DNA of 64,000 nucleotides from Ceratopteris richardii (lineage: Eukaryota; Streptophyta; Polypodiopsida; Polypodiales; Pteridaceae): positions 89,591,350-89,655,349 of the forward strand of contig CM035427.1 in the NCBI GenBank assembly GCA_020310875.1. The letters are read 5' to 3'. Position 1 is the first letter of the stretch. Each line of letters opens with the position of its first letter. Positions 33,351 to 47,686 of this stretch are shown here, one piece after another. Made by a program: the position numbers and the translations under genes. Under the pieces are notes generated by a model. It did not search any database. It saw only the letters and a list, made by a program, of their open reading frames with translations, and was not told the origin of the DNA.

Positions 33351-33804
33351 ATGCCCATTAGCTAGATAGTGTCTGATATTGCATTTATTGTTTGCATTAG
33401 GTTCATCACAATACTAAATTTTGATTTTATAGATTCACTTGCGTGAATTTCCATTTCCCTAGATTGCTCTTCATATTTCCTAAAATGTTCTTCAATCATT
33501 GTGTTCATTTTAGTTTCCCTCTTTTATATGATTCAAGCTAAGAAGTAGATTCTTAATCTATGCGTCAATAGAAAATTGCACACTCATATGATCAGAACTA
33601 ATGCAAAAAGTGGATGATCAAAGTCAAGCAATCAAAAGAAATCTTTCTGTTCTAGTGTGTGAAACGATGCAATAATTCAAAGAACTTGAAATGCTAGTAC
33701 CTGGAATATCTGATTCGATGCTGAGGTTCCTGTCTGTCTTCTCAAGGAGTGGGTGACGCGTCAAGGATCACTGGGCAACGGCCTTGCTTCACGTGGGGTT
33801 CAAG
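33351..33804 (-). other. Leader between gag copy 1 and partial LTR B
   Basis: Non-coding; it ends at the PBS-like sequence CTTGAACCCCACGTGAAG (minus strand) next to LTR B. Confidence 0.5.
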
Positions 33805-34050
33805 TGTTAGGAAGAAGGAGGTCAGGAGAATGGGAAGAGGCGGCACAGGGTTGGATCAGGCCCCATGTGTGCACCGTTCCCACTCTCCGGCGAGCAGCGT
33901 CTACACGTTGGGCACCTCGCCCTCTCACTCTCTTGTGTGGCGATCCTCGTAGGGCCCCTACCTCTCTCGAAAGAGACGGGCAAACGTGTGTACGCGTCAG
34001 ACCATAGGCATCGAGAGCGAAAGAATCCAAGTACCACGCTAAAACACGGA
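33805..34050 (-). repeat. Partial LTR B (about 246 bp)
   Basis: Begins TGTTAGGAAGAAGG like LTR C and runs to CTAAAACACGG, where it jumps into the ATC-rich internal tract. It marks the junction of a 2.2-kb tandem duplication. Confidence 0.85.
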
Positions 34051-34639
34051 TATAATCATCATAATCATCGTCATCAATCATTTTCAACATCAATCGTTAT
34101 CTTTCATCATCATCAATTATCCATCTTCAATCATCAATCACTAATCGTCATCATCATTCATCATCATCATTTATTAATCATAATCATCATCGTCATCATC
34201 TTCATCATGCATTATCATCAATCATCATCATGCATTTTCATCAATCACCATCATATATTATCATTAATCATGACAAACCATCAATCATAAATCATCATCA
34301 ATCAATGATCAATCATTATAGCTCATCATCATCAACATCAATCGTCATCATTATCCATGATCATCAATCATAATCATCCATCAATCATCATTATGCATTT
34401 TTATCAATAATCATCAATTACTAATCATCTTCATCATCATCCATCATCATCATGAGTCACTAATCATCATCAATCATTATCAATTCTCATCTTTCATCAT
34501 TGTCAGTCATCATAATCATGATCACGCATTTTCATCAATCACCATCATGAATTATCATCAATCTTTATCATTCAATAGCTCTTGATCATTCTCATGCATT
34601 TTCATTATGATTCTTCTTCAATCATCATTCGATATTTGC

Positions 34640-35590
34640 AAAGATGTCTTGAAACGTTAGATTTCTACTTCTCTTATTTTTCTTCAAACTCTTAGAAGTC
34701 TTTGAAGTTGTCTTTACGCTCCCCTCGATTTGCTCAATAATATCAAGCAGCTCTTTTTCGGCTTTATTAACTTGTTTATTAGATTTTCAATCTTCTTGAA
34801 TTTCTTCTTTATTCTTTTCTAGTTCAGTCTGTTTATCAAAGTTTAATTGAGATTGCAATTTCATAACTTTCTCTTGATCAAATAGATTCTCATTAGTTAA
34901 AATTTTCGGATCAAATGAAATATATACATCATGCTCTTTCTTTGATCTCTCTTTAATTTCTCTATCAGATTCTCTTTTATGATCAATTTCTATTTGTTCT
35001 CTTAATATCTGCTCAATATTTTGCTTCTCGACCTTTATTTGTCTACCTTTGGTTTCTTCCGTAGATTTCTCTAGACACTCAATAGATAACAAGCTCTTTT
35101 GTTCATCAAATTTATTATCTTGATGAGTTTTTGGTTTCCATATCTTTTGAAATAACTTTGATCTAGTTTTGCTCTCTTCAAAATATTTCCTCATCCCACC
35201 GTTTTCTACATTCAAATGCAAAGGTATCTCCTCTTGATATTTACAAATTTTTCCTTCATGCTCACTTACAAGTTTCTGTTTGCATGCACTTTCATATGCC
35301 AAGCAATCCTAGAACATATGTCCATATTGATCACACCAAAAACATCGTATAGGTCTCTTCTCAACCCAACTTGATTTCCTAGGTGTCACTCTAGGCATGG
35401 TTCTTCTAAGACCTAATGACTCTTTTTGTGTAGATATTCCTTGGACCTTTACCACATGTTCATGGTCACATTTCAATGCTTGTAGGTCTTCAACTTGGTT
35501 AGACAACAAGTCAACCTTATGTTTCAATTCAAAAATCCCAGAATCCATTTCATTTTTTACATCTTTAACACTTATGCCCATTAGCTAGAT
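34640..35590 (-). pseudogene. gag of minus gypsy relative, copy 2
   Basis: MGISVKDVKNEMDSGIFELK starts the readable N-terminal part at 35,581, followed by a Leu-rich helix (LLSNQVEDLQALK), basic PRVTPRKSSWVEKRPIR and the knuckle CFWCDQYGHMF-x-DC. Here the codon between F and D is TAG, at 35,309-35,311, where copy 1 has Trp. The rest (35,302-34,787) matches copy 1 up to KNKEEIQED, after which a stop breaks the tail. Copy 1 and copy 2 thus have different stops within the same knuckle. Confidence 0.75.
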
Positions 35591-36012
35591 AGTGTCAGAT
35601 ATCGCATTTATTGTTTGCATTATGGTCATCACAATACTAAATTTTGATTTTATAGATTTACTTGCGTTAATTTCCATTGCCCTAAATCACTCTTCATATT
35701 TACTGAATTGTTCTTCAATCATTTTGTTCATTTTAGTTTCCCTCTTTTTTATGATTCAAGTTGAGAAGTAGATTCTTAATCTATGCATGAAAAGAGAAGT
35801 GCACACTCATATGATCAAAACTAATGCAAAAAGTGGATGATCAAAGTCAGGAAATCAAAAGAAATCTTTCTGTTCAAGTGTGTGAAACGATGCAATGATT
35901 CAAAGAACTTGAAATGCTAGTACCTGGAATATCTGATTCGACGCCGAGGTTCCTATCTGTCTTCTCAAGGAGTGGGTGATGCATCAAGGATCACTGGGCA
36001 ACCGCCTCTCTT

Positions 36013-36027
36013 CACGTCAGGTTCAAA
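36013..36027 (-). other. Candidate PBS of minus gypsy relative
   Basis: Minus strand TTTGAACCTGACGTG, directly at the LTR end, one base different from the plus-strand element's site. Confidence 0.5.
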
Positions 36028-37923
36028 TGTCAGGAAGAAGGAGGTCATGTGAATGGAAAGAGCCGGCGCAGGGTTGGATCAAACCCCGTGTGCGCACCGT
36101 TCCCACTGTCCGACGAGCGGCATCTACACGTTGGCCACCTCACCCTCTCACTCTCTGGTGTGGTGATCCTTGTAGAGCCCCTACCTCTCTCGGAAGAGAT
36201 GATCGAACGTGCATGCACATCAGACTGTAGGTGTCGGGAGCAAAAGAATCCAAGTACCATGCTAAAACACAGAAGTCAACGGATTGGTATGCAGACAAGC
36301 TCAATGATACAACGAAGTCGTCCAATAAAATTTGAGTGATACAATGATGCCGCTACAGTGCGGGTCGGTGACACAGAAATCCCCTACAATGTTGAACAGG
36401 TGAATACAAATATATGCCGCCGCTACAGTGCGGATCGGCCAAATATAAGGTAGGCCTCCTGCTACAGTGCGAGAAGGCGCCCACGAGTCTCGACAGTCTT
36501 CAGAACTTTTTTATTCTTCAGTCTTTTCTTTTCTTCAAGTATCCTCGGCAATAGCTTCTCTTCTCTTTACTTCAGAATCCCGGCAATCACTTCATATAAT
36601 CTCTAAAATCATCAACCTAGAAAGAAGATCCACAGAAATGTCCACAGTGGGGATAAAACAATCATCAGTACATTTTGAAACTGGAAAACTTAGATGAAAA
36701 AAACTGCTAAGTTAAAACAATGTCGCTCTTTCTCTTGTTTCTTGTAACAACACTAAAGCACTCCTCTTTAAATATCCTCATTCAAGACATATGCCTCATG
36801 TTTTCTTTTTATATTACTTATACCCAAAAATCAGAACATAAATCCCTTTTTATGTAACAATTGGCACCATGATTTATCAGTGTCTAGAGATAATCGTTTA
36901 AAAGAAACCCAAAGTATTTGTTTCTTAAGCATGTGAATGACTATTTCCATAGAACTTGAGGTTCTTTGGGTATAAAACTTTCCATTTGAATCCAAATCCC
37001 TATGTGAATTAATCTCTCTCTTTCTCTCTCCTCTCTCTCCATGTGCTATGCTGCCAAAAATATGTAGCTCTCTCTCTCCGAATTTCCTTGCACGCCGCCA
37101 CACATTTGACTCTCCTTCTCTCTCTCTCTTCGTGGCGAGTCGCGACACGCAAGTCCATCTGATTCATTGTTTAGGAAGACCACCTCCATCTTGGGGCATC
37201 ATGGAAGTATGAACAAGAAAGTAACAAGGGAATGAACAAGTAAGGACAAGGAGCATACCTAGAAAGAAGATCCACAGAAATGTCCACGGTGAGAAGAAAT
37301 GAGGCTTGGCCCCCTATTTATAGGTTTCCCTCCTCTTCTCCCCTTGGGACTATTCTCTAGAAGCTTCCTCAACTTTCTAATTACAGATCACCTTGCATGT
37401 TCATTTGCTAGTTTTGGAAAATCACACCACATATTTCTATTTTTTATTTTTCTCCTTTTATTTTTCCTAGACTAAGGTTTTGGTTTCACACAAGATTAAT
37501 TAATTCAAGGTTTTGACCTAGGATAAACGCCAATTACAGGGGTCCATGTTAGGGTTTTTAGTCGGGGAAATTAGGGGTTTCCTACAATTAATCTCAAGCA
37601 TGTCAGTTCAAGGCTTTATTTACAATTACAGCCAAAACTCCAAGGGTTTCTAAGGGTTCAGGTTCAATTTTCATGGGGTAAACTCACATTTCCAAGGGTT
37701 TTCAAGGGTCAAACCTAGGGATTTATGGGTCAAAAGTCAAATATTTACACACACAAGTCTAATATACATATTCAACATGGTTTTTCATCTCTCAATCAAT
37801 CAAATCGGCCAGAACATGCACATGATTACCCTTCTCTCCATCAAAATATCACACTAAACTCATAAAATCAATGAACTTTTGAAAAAAAGCAAGCACACTT
37901 CCCTGCGGGACTTCATCCTGACA
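36028..37923 (-). repeat. LTR C of minus gypsy relative, 1,896 bp
   Basis: TGTCAGGA at the left end and TCCTGACA at the right end form an 8-bp terminal inverted repeat. A minus-strand TATA box lies at 37,314-37,323. The right flank is the TAG-type satellite. Confidence 0.85.
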
Positions 37924-38568
37924 GTGAAGCCGTAGTCGTAGGCGTAGTGCTAATCCTATTTGTAGTCATACCGGTAGTCGTAGTCGTAATCATAGCAATA
38001 GTCATAGTCGTAGTCATAGCAGTAGTCGTAGTCATAGTCATAGTCATAGTCATATTCATAGTCATAGTCATATTCATAGTCATCGTGGTAGTCATAGTCG
38101 TAGTCCTATTCATCGTAGTAGTGGTAGTCGTAGTCCTAGTCATTGTAGTAGTCGTAGTCATCGTAGTAGTTATAGTCGTAGTCATCGTAGTAGTTATAGT
38201 CGTAGTCATCGTAGTAGTCGTAGTCATAGTCGTAGTCATCATAGTAGTCGTAGTTGTAGTCATCCTAGTCGTAGTCATCATAGTAGTTGTAGTCATAGTC
38301 GTAGTCATCGTAGTAGTCGTAGTTGTAGTCATCATCATCGTAGTAGTCATAGTCGTAGTCATCATAGTAGTCGTAGTTGTAGTCATAGTCATCGGAGTAG
38401 TCGTAGTCATACTCGTAGTCGTAGTAGTAGTAATCATAGTCATAGTCATAGTTGTAGTCATAGTCCTAGTCATCATAGTAGTCGTAATCATAGTAGTAGT
38501 AGTAGTAGTCGTAGTCATAGTCGTAGTAGTACTCGTACTAGTAGTCGTAGTCATACTCATAGTAGTAC

Positions 38569-38647
<79 letters not shown>

Positions 38648-38853
38648 CGTAGTAATAGTCATAGTCATAGTCGTGTTTATAGTTGTAGTCGTGGTCGTAG
38701 TCATAGTCGTAGTCATAGTCGTAGTCATAGTGGTGGTGGTGGTAGTAGTAGTAGAAAGAATACCACTACCCATATTAGTGGTGGTGGTAGTGATGGTACT
38801 AGTGATATTATTGGATCTAATAGTGGATATAGTCTTAGTAGTAGTAGTAGTAA

Positions 38854-38946
<93 letters not shown>

Positions 38947-39328
38947 CAATAATAGTAGTAGTAGTAGGAGGAGGAGGAGGAATAGCAATAGGAGTAGAAG
39001 TATTAGTAGTAAGAGCAGTAGCATTAGTAGTAGCAATAGCAGTAACAGTAACAGTAACAGTAGCAGTAACAGTAGCAGTAGCAATAGCATTAGCACTAGC
39101 ACTAGCAATAACAATAGCAATAGCAGTAGAAGTAGCAATATCAATAGGAGTAGGAGTAGCAGTAGCAATAGTAGTTGTAGTAGTGATAGTGATGTATAGG
39201 TAGTGGTAGTGGTAGTGGTAGTGGTAGTGGTAGTGGTAGTGGTAGTGGTAGTGGTAGTGGTAGTGGTAGTGGTAGTGGTAGTGGTAGTGGTAGTGGTAGT
39301 GGTAGTAGTAATAGTAGTAATAGTAGTC

Positions 39329-39398
<70 letters not shown>

Positions 39399-39419
39399 GA
39401 GTAGGAGTAGGAGTAGTAG

Positions 39420-40250
<831 letters not shown>

Positions 40251-40337
40251 CACCAATTGTAGTAGTAGCAGAAGGAGCAGCAGTAGCAGTAGCAGTTCTA
40301 GTAGTAGTGGTGGTGGTGGTAGTAGAAATAGTGGTGA

Positions 40338-40448
<111 letters not shown>

Positions 40449-40496
40449 CAGCAGCAGCAGCAACAGCACTCGCAATGGCATTGGCAATAGTAGTGA

Positions 40497-40571
<75 letters not shown>

Positions 40572-40601
40572 CATTAGTAGAAGTAGTAGCATTAGTAGTA
40601 G

Positions 40602-40675
<74 letters not shown>

Positions 40676-40741
40676 GTAGTAGTAGTAGCAGTAGCAGTAG
40701 CAGTAGCAGTAGCAGTAGCAGTAGCAGTAGCAGTAGCAGTA

Positions 40742-40950
<209 letters not shown>

Positions 40951-41685
40951 GGAGGAGCACGAGTAGGAGTAGGAGTAGGAGTAGGAGTAGGAGTAGGAGT
41001 AGGAGTAGGAGTAGGAGTAGGAGTAGGAGTAGCAGTAGCAGTAGCAGTAGCAGTAGCAGTAGTGGTAGTAGTAGTAGCAGCAGTATTAGTAGGAGTAGCA
41101 CTAGAAGTAGGGGTAGTATTAGCACTAGGAGTAGTACTAGGAATGGGAGTAGTAGCAGTAGTAGGAGTAGTAGTAGTAGCAATAGAAATAATAACAGCAA
41201 TAGCATTACCACTTCGAGTACCACTACCCCTATCACTACCACTACCCCTATCACTACCACTACTTGTACTACTATTACTACCACTTCCACTACCGCTATC
41301 ACTTCCACTACCACTACCACTATCATTATCACTACTATCACTACCACTATGTCTACCACTACCACTACCATTACCACTATTACTAGTACTACCACTACCA
41401 TTACGAGTAATACTATTATTACAACTACCATCACGATCACTATTACTATTACCACCACCAATAGCTGAAATACTACTATTATGACTACTAGTACTACTAC
41501 TATCATTGTTACTATTGACCCACTACCACTATTACAACGATGAATACTAGTACAAACATTACCACCAACACCACCTCCACCACTACTATTAGTACTTCTT
41601 TATACTGCTATTACTACTACTACTACTTCTACTACCACTGCTATTGCTATTGCTACTAATAGTATTACTTCTACTTTTGTTGTTG

Positions 41686-41717
<32 letters not shown>

Positions 41718-41742
41718 ACTACTACTATTGGTGTTGCTACTG

Positions 41743-41972
<230 letters not shown>

Positions 41973-42097
41973 GTTGTTGCTACTACTACTGCTACTGCTA
42001 TTGCTATTGCCACTGTTGCTGCTATTGCTACTACTACTGCTACTGCTCCTGCTACTGCTACTGTTGCTGCTGCTACTGCTACTGCTACTGCCATTGT

Positions 42098-42246
<149 letters not shown>

Positions 42247-42247
42247 T

Positions 42248-42319
<72 letters not shown>

Positions 42320-42770
42320 CACTACTAACATGCAAATACCACTACTAATAAAAATAAAAATAATAATAATAATAATAATAATACCACCACTGCTACTACC
42401 GTTGCCATTGCTACCACTACCACTACTACCACTACTACTAATACTACTACTACCACTATTACTACTACCACCACCACCACCACCACTACCACTACCACGA
42501 CCACGACCACGACCACGGCCACTACCACTACCACTACTACCACCACCACCACTACCACTACTACTATCACCACTACTATCACCACTACTACGAGTACCAC
42601 CATTCCTTCCACTACTACCACTGCCCCTACCACCACCACCACTACCACTAATACTACCACTACCACTATCATTACCACTACCACTACTACTAGTGCTACT
42701 ACTACTACCACCACCACTACCACTCCTACTACTACCACTACTACTACCATTATTATTTACTTTCTTCAAT

Positions 42771-43881
42771 TTTTGAACCAATCATGAGTTATAGTAAATC
42801 CATATATACTCTAGGCTTGACCAAGGTTTCTTCATGTGTCTTCATGATAGGTTGGAGCTTGTTCTTTCAACAAACCATCTACCAAAAAATATATGTATTC
42901 CAATGATAATACGGATATATAACATGTGTAACGTATTAGAAATCTCCATAAGTAGGTCTATATTATCTCTTTTCACCTTATGCCTTTCCATAAACAAGAT
43001 ACTATACTTTACATAAATGCAATAGGATATGTTTGTGATATCCTCAATATTAATTAAACCAAAAGTATGAAAGTTCCAAAAATATATGGACTACCTACCT
43101 GAAGGATCATGTGATGTAAGGCACTTGAATGCACATAGTAGACATGATTGGATGCTTTGAGAGACATTTTTTTTTATCATGTGAAGTTTCTCCATTAAGA
43201 GTTTCCATATCATCTCCACTAATGGATGCATATCTATTTTGCTACCTCATATAACTCTACATCTTTCAAGTGAAATCACATTAAAAATGTCCTAGCTTTC
43301 CAAATTCTAGCACAATTTGCTATCATCTTTTGTATCCATTCCATTGAAAACTTCTAGAACGTCTTTGGATCCCCTTGCCTTGAAACTATTATCTACCTCC
43401 TATATTTATTTCCTAGTGTCTCAATTCCTAGTTCTTGTTATTGTTCCCATGTCTACAATCAAATGGTTTATCTTTGAATTTTCCGCTAACAAAGTAAAAT
43501 ACTTTCTCATTATTAGTTTTGTTGTGTGTATTGGATTCTCCGTAAGAGTTTTTTACTTTGTTGTTTAGTATGAAACATCAAATCCAAAAAAAAATTGATA
43601 TTTTCTCTAACAAATGGATGGATGGATATATTCTTATCTAGCTCATCATTGAGCATCAGCGCATTTCATCAACATTTGCAATTTCTAGGAAAATGAATAG
43701 TCTTGCAAAAACAAATGAATGGTAACAATTGTCCTAGATATATCACTATGTGACCACAATTTGGATCCTCGCACTATGGTTCACAATCTATAGACCAACC
43801 AAAAGAAGATTGGCACCAATGAAGCCTTTTGTAATACCCATAACAATTAGAACTTCAATATATTACGTATCTACATGTGAA
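42771..43881. other. Interval with nothing recognised
   Basis: AT-rich single-copy-looking sequence; no ORF with a recognisable domain on either strand. Confidence 0.5.
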
Positions 43882-43889
43882 CATACAAT
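43882..43889. repeat. 8-bp target duplication CATACAAT (left)
   Basis: Repeated at 47,687-47,694 immediately outside the opposite inverted repeat. Confidence 0.85.
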
Positions 43890-44189
43890 CTAGGTTGCAT
43901 TTATTCGATCGAATAATTAAAAAATATCGAATATGTTCGTTGTATTCGGGGTTGTTTGAACAAACACCAAAAAAAAATGGACAGGGATATACTTTCAATC
44001 AAAAGGTTTTCGATCAAAAAAAAATTCGAACAAAAACATTTTGATCAAAAAGTTTTCGATCAAAAGTTCTTTCGATTGAAAACTTATTATCGAAAACATC
44101 ATTATGCACATGTTTTTTTGAGAGTCTATAGAGTTGTAATCCTACCATAGAGAATTTTCTTCAAAGGTAAAATTGGTGTTTCTGTTTTA

Positions 44190-44830
44190 TAGATTTGAAA
44201 ATATGTGTATGCATGTGTGTATGTATGTGCATGTCATACACACATATGCATACACACACAAACATGCACACATATACACACACACAAACATGTACACATG
44301 TACACACAAAATCATACACACGCATAGACATATACACACACACATATAGATACTTGCACATATACATACACACACATATATACATACACATGCATATGCA
44401 TACATACATAGATACACGCATACACACACATGCACATACATCCATTATACATATGCATACACACACACATACATATACACACACACATGCATACACACAT
44501 AGATACACATACACAAATGCACACATATATGATATGCATACACACACATTTACAAATGCACACATATGCATACACACACATACACATATAGATACTTGCA
44601 CATATACACATATACACATATACATATACATATAGATACTTGCACATATACACACACACATATACACACACACATGCATACATAAATAAATAGACACACG
44701 TATACACACACATGCACATACATACATATGCATACACACACATGTGCATACATACTCACATGCATTCATACACACACATGCATATGTATCCATACATACA
44801 CATGCATATGTATATATACATAAATACAAG
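44190..44830 (+). repeat. (CA)n/ACACAT-rich tract
   Basis: Degenerate alternating purine-pyrimidine CACATA words; all ORFs here (HTHTHT or YVCVCV) are repeat artefacts. Confidence 0.95.
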
Positions 44831-45184
44831 AACATCCACACAATAAATCGACTTGAGCCTAAAAAACAAGTGAAGTCAAGAAACCTTATCTACCTTCACA
44901 GTCATGTACAAGTAAGTAAAGTTAGGTACAAGTAAGTAAAGTCATGTACAAATCGAAAATAAAGTTATATATAAAATTTTAGACATATTCGTGAGCTTCA
45001 TGTTCTAAATTAAAAGAACATATTTTCATGTTTACGGTGGGATTCACCTATATTCTATTGAATAAAGGACAACATATTGTCTAATACCCATTCAAATGAT
45101 TCAAGTTAACGATCAATAACTATCCCTTTTTAATGGGAAATTCTACCTTCATACTCAGCTCAAAATCAATCAACCTTCAAAGTA

Positions 45185-45790
45185 ACCTATAAAAATATAA
45201 AAAAGTAAAAATTCATTATTATGTGCTTGAAAAAAATATTAAACTATATCATAAAAAGTAAAATCTTTTATTACCTATTTACATCTCTCTTGTCATAAGT
45301 ATCAAAAATTTGGGTGCATAAGTCGATTTCTATCAAAACTTGGCCATAACAAGTCCCTCTTGATGTTATTATCTCAATAAGTTGATTTTTGTCCTCCCAA
45401 CAAGTCCCTCTTGATGCGATTTGTCTTGATTCCAATATGTCAGCTAACAGAAGATTCGTATTGTACCGATACAATACAACTTGTAAAGAAGATTTATGGT
45501 GGATCTATGAAGTTGTCTTGTATTGATACAACACGAACCTTCTGTTAGCTGATATACATTGTCCAAGATGCCATTGATCTTCACTTGTTAATACCTTCTC
45601 AACCCTTGAATTATCAAAAAGAACATAAAAGCTTTTCCAACAATTACAATAGTTTTTAATTCACAATCATACACACACATACACAATCATATTAGATTTT
45701 CACTTGCAATCATATAACATACACGCACATACACATACACATACACATATTATTGTGAAGTAAGAATCAATATTGATTCAAACAATCACA
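45185..45790 (+). repeat. Internal duplication of the hAT-like element, copy 1
   Basis: ACCTATAAAAATATAAA start, foldback, and GAATCAATATTGATTC palindrome in the same order as in 46,411-47,030. Confidence 0.8.
45441..45551. ncRNA. Foldback 1: 42-nt arms, 27-nt loop
   Basis: Arm 45,441-45,482 pairs with 45,510-45,551 at 37 of 42 positions by eye. Each arm also contains an imperfect TTGTATCGATACAA palindrome. Could be a hairpin RNA gene or an old palindromic insertion. Confidence 0.55.
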
Positions 45791-45954
45791 ATACATTTTT
45801 ACTCACATGCATACACACTTGCATACATGTACTTTCATGGGCACATACATGCACACATACATACACATACTTTCATGCACACATACACATATACACACAC
45901 ACACATACATATACACATATACACATATACATACAAAATCATACACACACATAG

Positions 45955-45991
<37 letters not shown>

Positions 45992-46405
45992 TACATATAC
46001 ACATATACACACAAAATCATACACACACATAGACATATACACATACACATACACATATAGATACTTGCACATATACATACACATATAGATACTTGCACAC
46101 ATACATATACACATATACACACAAAATCATACACAAACATAGACATATACAGATACACATATAGATATTTGCACATGTACATACACACACATGCATACAT
46201 ACACACATATATACACATACACAAATGCACACATATATGATATGCATACAGATACATTTAGAAATGCACACATATGCATACACACACATAAACATATAGA
46301 TACTTGCATACATACACATATGCACATACACATACATATAGATACTTGCACATATACATACACACACATAGCCACACATACACTCACATGCATACATACA
46401 CACAA
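45660..46405 (+). repeat. Second CACATA-rich tract
   Basis: Recurring units with AATCATACACACACATAGAC and ATAGATACTTGCACATATAC; no gene. Confidence 0.9.
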
Positions 46406-46410
46406 TAAAT

Positions 46411-47030
46411 ACCTATAAAAATATAAAGAAATAAAAATTCATTATTATATGTTTGAAAAAATTACTAAAATATATCATAAAAAAGTAAAATATGTTCTTG
46501 CATGTTTGCATCTTTTTTGTCGTAAGTATCCAGGGATCAAGTGCATAAGTCGATTTCTATCAAAACTTCGCTATCCCTCTCGATGCTATTGTCTCAACAA
46601 GTCAATTTCTTTCCTCCAACAAGTCCCTCTTGATGCTATTGTCTTGATGTCAAGGCCCAATATCTCAGCTAAGAGAAGGTTCTTTTTGTATCAATACAAT
46701 ACAACTTCCTAAAGAAGATTTATGGATCTATGAAGTTATATTGAATCGATACAACAAGAACCTTCTCTTAGCTAATACGCAATGTCGGATGCCTTTGATC
46801 TTCACTTATTAATACTTTATCAACCCTTGAATTTAAAAAAAAAAACATAAAATATTTTCTAACAATTGCAATAATTTTTAATTCACAATCATACACACAC
46901 ATATACATGCACATACACAATCATATTAGATTTTCATTTACAATCATATAACATACACGCACATACACATACTATTGTGAAGTAAGAATCAATATTGATT
47001 CAAACAATCAGAATACATTTTTATTCACAA
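46411..47030 (+). repeat. Internal duplication of the hAT-like element, copy 2
   Basis: Diverged copy of 45,185-45,790. Confidence 0.8.
46666..46774. ncRNA. Foldback 2: 42-nt arms, 25-nt loop
   Basis: Arm 46,666-46,707 pairs with 46,733-46,774 at 37 of 42 positions. Two positions differ from foldback 1 in both arms at once, keeping the pairs. Confidence 0.55.
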
Positions 47031-47260
47031 TCATACACACACATATATATACTATTGTGAAGTAAGAATCAATGTTGAATCAAAGAATCACAATAGATTT
47101 CATTCACAATTATACACTCAAATACACATATATATACTATTGTGAATTAAGAATCAATATTGATTCAAACAATCACAAATACATGTTTACTCACAATCAT
47201 ACACACACATACATACACTATTTTGAAGTACGAATCAATGTTGATTCAAACAATCACAAT
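46970..47260 (+). repeat. Tandem units carrying a 16-bp palindrome
   Basis: GAATCAATATTGATTC or a near variant is at 46,986, 47,066, 47,151 and 47,232 (also 45,765), each within a unit of about 80-90 bases that begins near CTATTGTGAAGTAA. Confidence 0.8.
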
Positions 47261-47686
47261 AATTTTTAATTCGCAAACAAAAATATTTTTTTTTATGATT
47301 TAGTTACTAAAGTACTTAATATTTATAGCAAGAGTTTATATCTTGTTCTTTCTACAACACTGTAAGTTCGTAAAAAAACAAAGTAACTCTTATGAAAAAT
47401 GAGTCTAGTTGTATTCTTTTATAAAAATTATTCGACCAAATTTCTTTCAATCGAAAACATATTCAATCGAAGAAATTTCAACCTATAAAATATTCGATCA
47501 AAAACTTTTTAGATCGAAAGCGCACTCAATCAAAAAATGTCGAATTATCATGCAAAAAGTATTTGCTCATGTCTAAATAAGCTGACGTGGAATCGAATAA
47601 TTCGGACAAGTAATGGGGGGTTTCTGTAAAATTCCATAATTATTCACGAATAAATGAATTGTGAAATAACGAATAATGCAACCTAG

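Larger units (their letters stand above)
34051..36027 (-). repeat. Second copy of the duplicated gypsy internal region
   Basis: It repeats 31,791-33,804 (ATC tract, gag, leader) with small differences and one shortened ATC tract. It joins LTR C at 36,028. Confidence 0.85.
22587..37923 (-). mobile_element. Pol-less gypsy relative, minus strand, with tandem duplication
   Basis: Reading right to left: LTR (37,923-36,028), PBS-like site, gag, (ATC)-rich tract, partial LTR (34,050-33,805), PBS-like site, gag, ATC-rich tract, three-hairpin region, polypurine tract (30,533-30,521), LTR (30,519-22,587). The LTR has terminal inverted repeats TGTCAGGA/TCCTGACA. There is no protease, RT or integrase. 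Shared PPT, PBS, gag knuckle region and hairpins tie it to the plus-strand element. A copia element was inserted later in the left LTR. Confidence 0.8.
43890..47686. mobile_element. Non-autonomous hAT-like DNA transposon, 3,797 bp
   Basis: The left end CTAGGTTGCATTTATTCG is mirrored at the right end as CGAATAATGCAACCTAG, giving a 12-bp perfect terminal inverted repeat plus a further imperfect part. The 8-bp duplication CATACAAT flanks both ends, the size produced by hAT transposases. No transposase fragment is visible. Near both ends, words of the type TTCGATCAAAA recur (43,975-44,095 and 47,440-47,535). The interior is CA-rich repeats and a 600-base duplication, so mobility would depend on a transposase from elsewhere. 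Confidence 0.85.

Noticed and set aside
33749-34290. ORFs in the partial LTR B (also 36,045-36,339, 22,627-22,896)
   Set aside because: Repeated LTR sequence open in several frames; the frames are not conserved among the LTR copies.
43317-43568. 83-codon hydrophobic ORF
   Set aside because: Likely chance frame in T-rich sequence; no family recognised.
44161-46418. His-Thr and Cys-Val-Tyr ORFs
   Set aside because: Translation of CACATA repeats.
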